Shown in pieces: positions 59,322-64,000 of a DNA stretch of 64,000 bases. The notes under the pieces were generated by a model that was given only the letters and a program-made list of their open reading frames with translations, was not told where the DNA came from and did no database searches. Every line of letters starts with the position of its first letter. Position 1 is the first letter of the stretch. The position numbers were made by a program, and so were the translations under genes. The DNA comes from Gramella jeungdoensis (GTDB taxonomy: Bacteria; Bacteroidota; Bacteroidia; Flavobacteriales; Flavobacteriaceae): the NCBI RefSeq assembly GCF_023805255.1, contig NZ_JAMSCK010000003.1, positions 620,001-684,000 on the forward strand, written 5' to 3'.

Positions 59322-61595
59322 ATGAAGCTGGCATATATTGGAACATATCCTCCTAGGGAATGTGGCATAGGAACTTTTACTCAAAATCTAACAAAATCTA
59401 TGTTAGGTATGGATAAACAGGCCGGGCCGCAAAATGAGATCCTGGTTGTCGCTATGGACGACAATGACCAAAAATATGCCTATCCTCCCGAGGTAAAACT
59501 CAGCATCCGACAGGAACAGCAAACCGATTATCTGGAAGCCGCAAATTTTATAAATCTTAGCGGATCTGACGTCTGTATTCTCGAACACGAATTTGGTATT
59601 TATGGAGGTTTAAGCGGAGTTTATATTTTACCACTTTTGCATCGTCTCGATATTCCCATTATTGTGACCTTGCACACCATCCTTGATTCGCCTTCCTATA
59701 ACGAAAAGGCGATCCTAAAAGAGATCTGTAAAATGGCAGATAAGATTGTGGTGATGAGTCAAAAAGCCATCGTTTTTCTTACCCAGATCTATGAAGTTCC
59801 CCAGGAAAAAATCGTGATGATTGAACATGGGGTTCCAGATATTCATTTTGATAAACAAAAGTCAAAAAAAGAATTTAAGCTTCAGAAAAAGAAGTTGCTG
59901 TTAACCTTTGGCTTTATTGGCAGAAATAAGGGAATCGAAACCGTGATCAAATCTTTGCCGGGTATTATTGAAAAACATCCCGAGGTATTATATATCGTAC
60001 TGGGAAAAACCCATCCAAATGTTCTGCGACATGCCGGAGAAGAATATCGAAATCACCTGCTTCTTTTAATCAAAAATTTGAACCTGCAATCCCATGTACT
60101 TTTTTTGAACGAATTTATTGGAGAGACCGATCTTTTTAAATATTTGGCTGCCAGTGATATTTACATCACTCCCTATCTTCATGAAGCTCAAATCACCAGC
60201 GGAACACTTTCCTATGCCATGGGAGCTGGTTGTGCAGTAGTTTCCACACCTTACTGGCATGCTGCAGAATTGCTTACGCAAGAACGTGGAAGGCTCTTCG
60301 GTTTTAATAACCATGAGGAGCTTACCGGAATATTAAATCAGCTGCTGGATCATCCGGAAACACTAAAAAAAATACAGGCAAATGCCTATGAATATGGAAA
60401 AAATATAATCTGGCCTAAAATTGGTAAAAAATACCTGCAGCTTTCTAAGGCTATACTTGCTTTTCCAAAACAAGAAATAGAAAAAAAAGAGACCCCTATA
60501 GATCTCCTATTACTGCCCCCTTTTTCGTTGATGCATATTAAGAGATTAACCGATGATACCGGGATTATCCAGCATGCCAAATTCGGGATTCCTAATCTTA
60601 AAGAAGGCTATTGCCTGGACGATAATGCCCGGGCCCTCTTAATGGTTCTAATGACCTATAAGCAGAAAAAAGATGAAACGGCTTTGGAATTCATGCCTAT
60701 TTACCTGAGCTACATTCATTACATGCAAAATAAGGACGGTACTTTCAGGAACTTTTTAAGTTTTAATCGAAATTTTCTTGATGAAGTGGGATCTGAAGAT
60801 TCCTTCGGGAGAACGATCTGGGCTTTAGGCTATCTCATAGGAAATGCGCCAAACGACGCTTATTACCAAACCGGAAAACTGGTGTTTTTTGATGCGGTTC
60901 CAAATTTCGAAAAACTTCAATCTATTCGAAGTATTGCCAATACGATCATCGGTATTTGTTATTATTTAAAAACCAATGCTTCAGATGAACATATGCTGGA
61001 GATTTTAAAGAGCCTAACGGCGAAACTCATTCAGCATTACGAGGATAATCATTCCGAAAACTGGAAATGGTTTGAATCTTTACTCGCTTACGATAATGGG
61101 ATTTTACCTTTGGCGCTGTTGCATTCGGCACAAATAATTCACGACGACAAAGTGACTGAAGTCGCTATGGAAACGATGGATTTTCTCGTTGAGCATACTC
61201 TAAAAGACGGAACACTTTCTGTGATTGGCAATAAGGACTGGTATTACAGGGATGGGGAACGGTCCTTCTTCGCGCAACAGCCGATAGATGCGATGGCCAT
61301 GGTGCTCATGTTTTACCAGGCCTTTTTACTAACTGGAGAGAAGGAATACCTGCATCTGCTTTTTACCTCCTTTATGTGGTTTCTGGGTGAAAATGACCTG
61401 CGCATGAGCCTTTATGATTTTGAAACCAAGGGCTGTTGTGATGGTTTCGAGAATTATGGAATTAACCGAAACCAGGGAGCTGAAAGTTCATTGGCTTACC
61501 TCATTTCACATTTAACCGTTTTACAAGCTTACGAAGTGTTTTACCAGGTGGATGTTTTGGAAAATTCCGAAATGGAAAAAGCTTTACATAATTGA
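59322..61595 (+). CDS. GT4 glycosyltransferase fused to an alpha-helical toroid domain
   Basis: A 757-aa protein. Residues 1-380 are a GT-B fold: YPPRECGIGTFTQNL at the start, LLTFGFIGRNKGIETVI and PYLHEAQITSGTLSYAMGAG in the donor domain. The EX7E region is HEAQITSG, where the usual second Glu is replaced. Residues about 400-757 form a second domain that begins PPFSLMHIKRLTDD and contains EGYCLDDNARALLM, DEVGSEDSFGRTIWALG and ENYGINRNQGAESSLA, helical repeats as in (alpha/alpha)6 toroids. It might both build and trim a glycan. It is 8 bp ahead of the next GT4 gene. Confidence 0.82.
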   Translation: MKLAYIGTYPPRECGIGTFTQNLTKSMLGMDKQAGPQNEILVVAMDDNDQKYAYPPEVKLSIRQEQQTDYLEAANFINLSGSDVCILEHEFGIYGGLSGVYILPLLHRLDIPIIVTLHTILDSPSYNEKAILKEICKMADKIVVMSQKAIVFLTQIYEVPQEKIVMIEHGVPDIHFDKQKSKKEFKLQKKKLLLTFGFIGRNKGIETVIKSLPGIIEKHPEVLYIVLGKTHPNVLRHAGEEYRNHLLLLIKNLNLQSHVLFLNEFIGETDLFKYLAASDIYITPYLHEAQITSGTLSYAMGAGCAVVSTPYWHAAELLTQERGRLFGFNNHEELTGILNQLLDHPETLKKIQANAYEYGKNIIWPKIGKKYLQLSKAILAFPKQEIEKKETPIDLLLLPPFSLMHIKRLTDDTGIIQHAKFGIPNLKEGYCLDDNARALLMVLMTYKQKKDETALEFMPIYLSYIHYMQNKDGTFRNFLSFNRNFLDEVGSEDSFGRTIWALGYLIGNAPNDAYYQTGKLVFFDAVPNFEKLQSIRSIANTIIGICYYLKTNASDEHMLEILKSLTAKLIQHYEDNHSENWKWFESLLAYDNGILPLALLHSAQIIHDDKVTEVAMETMDFLVEHTLKDGTLSVIGNKDWYYRDGERSFFAQQPIDAMAMVLMFYQAFLLTGEKEYLHLLFTSFMWFLGENDLRMSLYDFETKGCCDGFENYGINRNQGAESSLAYLISHLTVLQAYEVFYQVDVLENSEMEKALHN

Positions 61596-61603
61596 TCTAA
61601 AAG

Positions 61604-62617
61604 ATGAAAATTGCTGTTCTATCTTCCATTGCGTGGAGAACACCTCCCGAAAATTATGGTCCCTGGGAACAGGTGGCTTCTAATATCACCGAAGGCCTGG
61701 TAGCTAAAGGTCACGAGGTAAGCCTTTTTGCCAGTGGCAATTCTATTACCACTGCCAAATTGCGGTCGGTTTGTAAATTGCCTTTTAACCAGGATTCTTC
61801 CGGAGAACCTAAAGTTTCAGAATGTCTTCACATAAGCCATTTGATGGAAAATGCAGCCGATTTTGATATTATCCATAATCATTTCGATTTTCTTCCGCTT
61901 ACTTATTCCAGGTTGATAAAAACGCCCATAATCACAACGATTCATGGGTTTTCTTCTCCTAAGATCATTCCCGTCTATAAAAAATATGATGCTTCGGTTG
62001 CTTATATTTCCATTTCAGATTCCGACAGGCATAAAGAATTAACCTACCTGGATACTATCTATCATGGCATTGATCCTAAACTTTTTACTTTCAGAAAAGA
62101 CAAGGAAGATTACCTATTATATTTTGGGAGAATACACCCCGAGAAAGGTCTACATAAAGCCATTGAAATTGCTGAAAAATCTGGATATATTTTAAAAATT
62201 GCAGGACTTATTCAGGATGAAAATTACTTTAAAACAGAAATAGCCCCGAAAATTGACAACGAACAAATTCAGTTCCTGGGGAATGTGGGAAAGGAAAAAA
62301 GGGATTTGTTACTGGGAGGCGCAAAGGCTTTACTACATCCCATCTCCTTTGAGGAACCTTTTGGTTTAAGCGTGCTGGAAGCCATGATGTGCGGCACTCC
62401 GGTAATTGCTTTCTCCCGAGGCAGCATGCCCGAACTTATTAAAGATAATTTTTCCGGCTTCCTGGTGAAAAGTGTCTCTGAAGCTGTCTTAGCCGTGAAA
62501 AATATTGAAATGATAAATCCTGAAGATTGCAGGACTCATGCGGAAGAAAATTTTGGTTTGGAAAAGATGATTAATTCTTATGTGGAAGCTTACCAAAAGG
62601 TACTTGAAAACTATTAA
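61604..62617 (+). CDS. GT4 glycosyltransferase
   Basis: A 337-aa GT-B enzyme. The N-terminal PPENYGPWEQVASNITEGLVAKGHEV is the acceptor-domain start of GT4 members related to mannosyl- or GlcNAc-transferases. The donor domain has YFGRIHPEKGLHKAIEIAEK and the EX7E motif SFEEPFGLSVLEAMMCGTPVIAF. It has no membrane anchor. It converges on the GH130 gene with 3 bp between stops. Confidence 0.92.
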   Translation: MKIAVLSSIAWRTPPENYGPWEQVASNITEGLVAKGHEVSLFASGNSITTAKLRSVCKLPFNQDSSGEPKVSECLHISHLMENAADFDIIHNHFDFLPLTYSRLIKTPIITTIHGFSSPKIIPVYKKYDASVAYISISDSDRHKELTYLDTIYHGIDPKLFTFRKDKEDYLLYFGRIHPEKGLHKAIEIAEKSGYILKIAGLIQDENYFKTEIAPKIDNEQIQFLGNVGKEKRDLLLGGAKALLHPISFEEPFGLSVLEAMMCGTPVIAFSRGSMPELIKDNFSGFLVKSVSEAVLAVKNIEMINPEDCRTHAEENFGLEKMINSYVEAYQKVLENY

Positions 62618-62620
62618 AAT

Positions 62621-64000
62621 TTAGTTTATCAACGCGGTAAAAAGTTCTTCCAGGTCAACGACGGCATAGGTTGAAGAATAATCGGAGACAGCATAAGGCA
62701 GAATTAGATTCTTATTATGAATAATAGATCCACAGGAATAGACCACGTTAGGCACGTAACCATTTCTTTCCTCCTCCAGGGGCATCAATAAAGGTTCTTC
62801 CAAACGTCCAATTTCTTTAGTAGGATCATCCAGGTCGAATAGGGAAGCTCCAATACTGTAACGGCGCATCGGGCCGACTCCGTGAGTAATAAAAAGCCAG
62901 CCTTTTTCAGTCCATAACGGAGAGCCGCAGTTACCAATCTGGGTAAATTCCCAGGGAAATTTTGGTTCCTGGATCAATTTTGGATTATTCCAGAGCGTAG
63001 CTCTGTCAGAAAGCATTAAGTAATTATTCACTCCGTCTATCCTGGATAGCATGGCGTATTTTCCCTTGATTTTCTTCGGAAACATAGCTAGGTTCTTATC
63101 CTGTGCACCACTTCCTCTAAGTGGCATGACCCTGAAGGTGTAAAAATCTTTGGTTGAAATTAGCTTGGGCATAATGGTATGCCCATTAAAAGCTGTATAA
63201 GTAGCATAGACCCTGGTAGAGCCATCATCTTCAAAGAACCTTACGAATCGGGCGTCTTCTATTCCCCGGCTCTCAGATTCGGAAATAGGAAAAATCACTC
63301 TTTCAGTTATATCAGAATCTTTATGAAACTGAATATCATAAAACGAGTCTACCAGCCAGGTGATTTCTTCCAAGGCCATTCTTCTGGAGGCGGTTATATC
63401 CTGATCTTTAAGTATGTTTTTTACTGAATTCTTGAGTATTTCATATTCAAACCTGTCAGGCAGATCATTCATGATGGTCATAGAGTATTTCTCCGGAATA
63501 CCCATTTCTTTAAGTCTTCTCAAAAACCTATCCTTATCATAAAGCTTCTTATGAGAAATTTCGGCCATATCTATATGATCTCCCATTTTTGATAAATGAA
63601 GATCATTATTCGCGTCCAGGATAGCCCTTCTGAAAACAATCGATGAAATATGGCCTTCCCCGGTTGCCCTGAAGGAAATAATCACTCTTTTTTCGTCCTT
63701 TTTAAGATAAGACTGGTCAAAATCCTCGATGATAGAAGGATTGAAAAAAGCGGCAGATTCAATAGAATATTCCATGGTACAATAAGAACCTAGGAGCATC
63801 TTGCAATCATCTGAAAGGGAATCAAAGTTTATATTCATCTTTTCAATGACACCGCGAATATTATTACAATGCTTAAAGAAAAGACGTGAAATATTACGAT
63901 GCCTACTGGCAAATTCCCTTAAGGTTTGTTCCAGGGCATGACTAACCTGGATATCCGTCATTTGGTTAATGCGAGAAACCAGGTTACGCGTCCTTAGATC
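62621..64000 (-). CDS. GH130 phosphorylase/mannosidase, start outside window
   Basis: The visible 459 codons run from the right edge; the ATG at 63961 is internal, since the frame stays open upstream (DLRTRNLVSRINQ). Typical members of this subgroup have about 20-40 further residues at the start. SRGIEDARFVRF holds the conserved Asp, and NCGSPLWTEKGWLFITHGVGPMRRYSIG is the GH130 signature. GH130 enzymes phosphorolyse or hydrolyse beta-mannosides (beta-1,4-mannosylglucose, beta-1,2- or 1,4-mannobiose). No signal is visible. It is convergent with the GT4 gene. Confidence 0.9.
   Translation of the reverse strand, partial: DLRTRNLVSRINQMTDIQVSHALEQTLREFASRHRNISRLFFKHCNNIRGVIEKMNINFDSLSDDCKMLLGSYCTMEYSIESAAFFNPSIIEDFDQSYLKKDEKRVIISFRATGEGHISSIVFRRAILDANNDLHLSKMGDHIDMAEISHKKLYDKDRFLRRLKEMGIPEKYSMTIMNDLPDRFEYEILKNSVKNILKDQDITASRRMALEEITWLVDSFYDIQFHKDSDITERVIFPISESESRGIEDARFVRFFEDDGSTRVYATYTAFNGHTIMPKLISTKDFYTFRVMPLRGSGAQDKNLAMFPKKIKGKYAMLSRIDGVNNYLMLSDRATLWNNPKLIQEPKFPWEFTQIGNCGSPLWTEKGWLFITHGVGPMRRYSIGASLFDLDDPTKEIGRLEEPLLMPLEEERNGYVPNVVYSCGSIIHNKNLILPYAVSDYSSTYAVVDLEELFTALIN

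Noticed and set aside
63959-63961. ATG at 63961 as the true start of the GH130 gene
   Set aside because: The frame remains open to the window edge with family-like sequence, so the true start lies outside.

Overview
The window looks like chromosome from a marine Flavobacteriia (Bacteroidota), most like Christiangramia/Gramella. The signs are a SusC/SusD polysaccharide locus, DUF3078 and DUF3109 proteins, very weak Shine-Dalgarno signals, and promoters of the Bacteroidota type TAnnTTTG, two of which sit within 4-6 nt of a start codon (dxs, DUF3109 gene). No rRNA, CRISPR, integrase or transposase gene was found.

Layout. 1-6700: a 3'-truncated PQQ-type sugar dehydrogenase lipoprotein, a SYLF protein, a HAD haloacid dehalogenase, and a 1206-aa outer-membrane protein that joins a decayed metallophosphoesterase, a possible atypical kinase fold and a beta-barrel. 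6859-21354: a compact laminarin (beta-1,3-glucan) utilisation locus: one-component transmembrane regulator, SusC, SusD, multimodular glycan-binding lipoprotein, lipoprotein GH16, GH3 beta-glucosidase, secreted GH16, closed by a large hairpin. The expected scheme is surface capture and cutting of laminarin, TonB-dependent import, and hydrolysis to glucose in the periplasm. 21356-35500: housekeeping genes (tadA, dxs, dgt, nrdA/nrdB, MarC, S41 protease, dCMP deaminase, HupE).

35501-37677: two tandem PAS-like/LuxR regulators preceded by a gene-free stretch with two strong intrinsic terminators and two matching palindromes, probably small RNA(s) plus operators. 37813-44813: an AT-rich cassette array. 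Single genes or pairs (PIN toxin-antitoxin, hypothetical, DUF6624 lipoprotein, CPBP protease, GrpB, zincin, small lipoprotein, membrane protein) are separated by related 60-155-bp spacers ending in CCGTTGnnnnCAATTTT. Several cassettes have cassette-specific inverted ends (GTTGGCCACA/TGTGGCCAAC, GTTGTAAGCA/TGCTTACAAC, GTTGTGCGT/ACGCACAAC) and spacers that fold into long attC-like hairpins. It behaves like an integron cassette cluster without an integrase, but the core sequence is not the standard attC core. This is the best candidate here for an undescribed system.

45411-52712: two more DUF6624 proteins, an MDR oxidoreductase, an operon with a methyltransferase and an amidohydrolase, a small lipoprotein and a DoxX-like protein. 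52866-64000: a tRNA-Leu(CAA), then a second accessory region with a fatty acid desaturase, an AraC regulator, a cupin, a PIG-L deacetylase, three GT4 glycosyltransferases (one fused to a predicted alpha-helical toroid), a GH100-like protein, and a GH130 phosphorylase/mannosidase whose start lies beyond the right edge.
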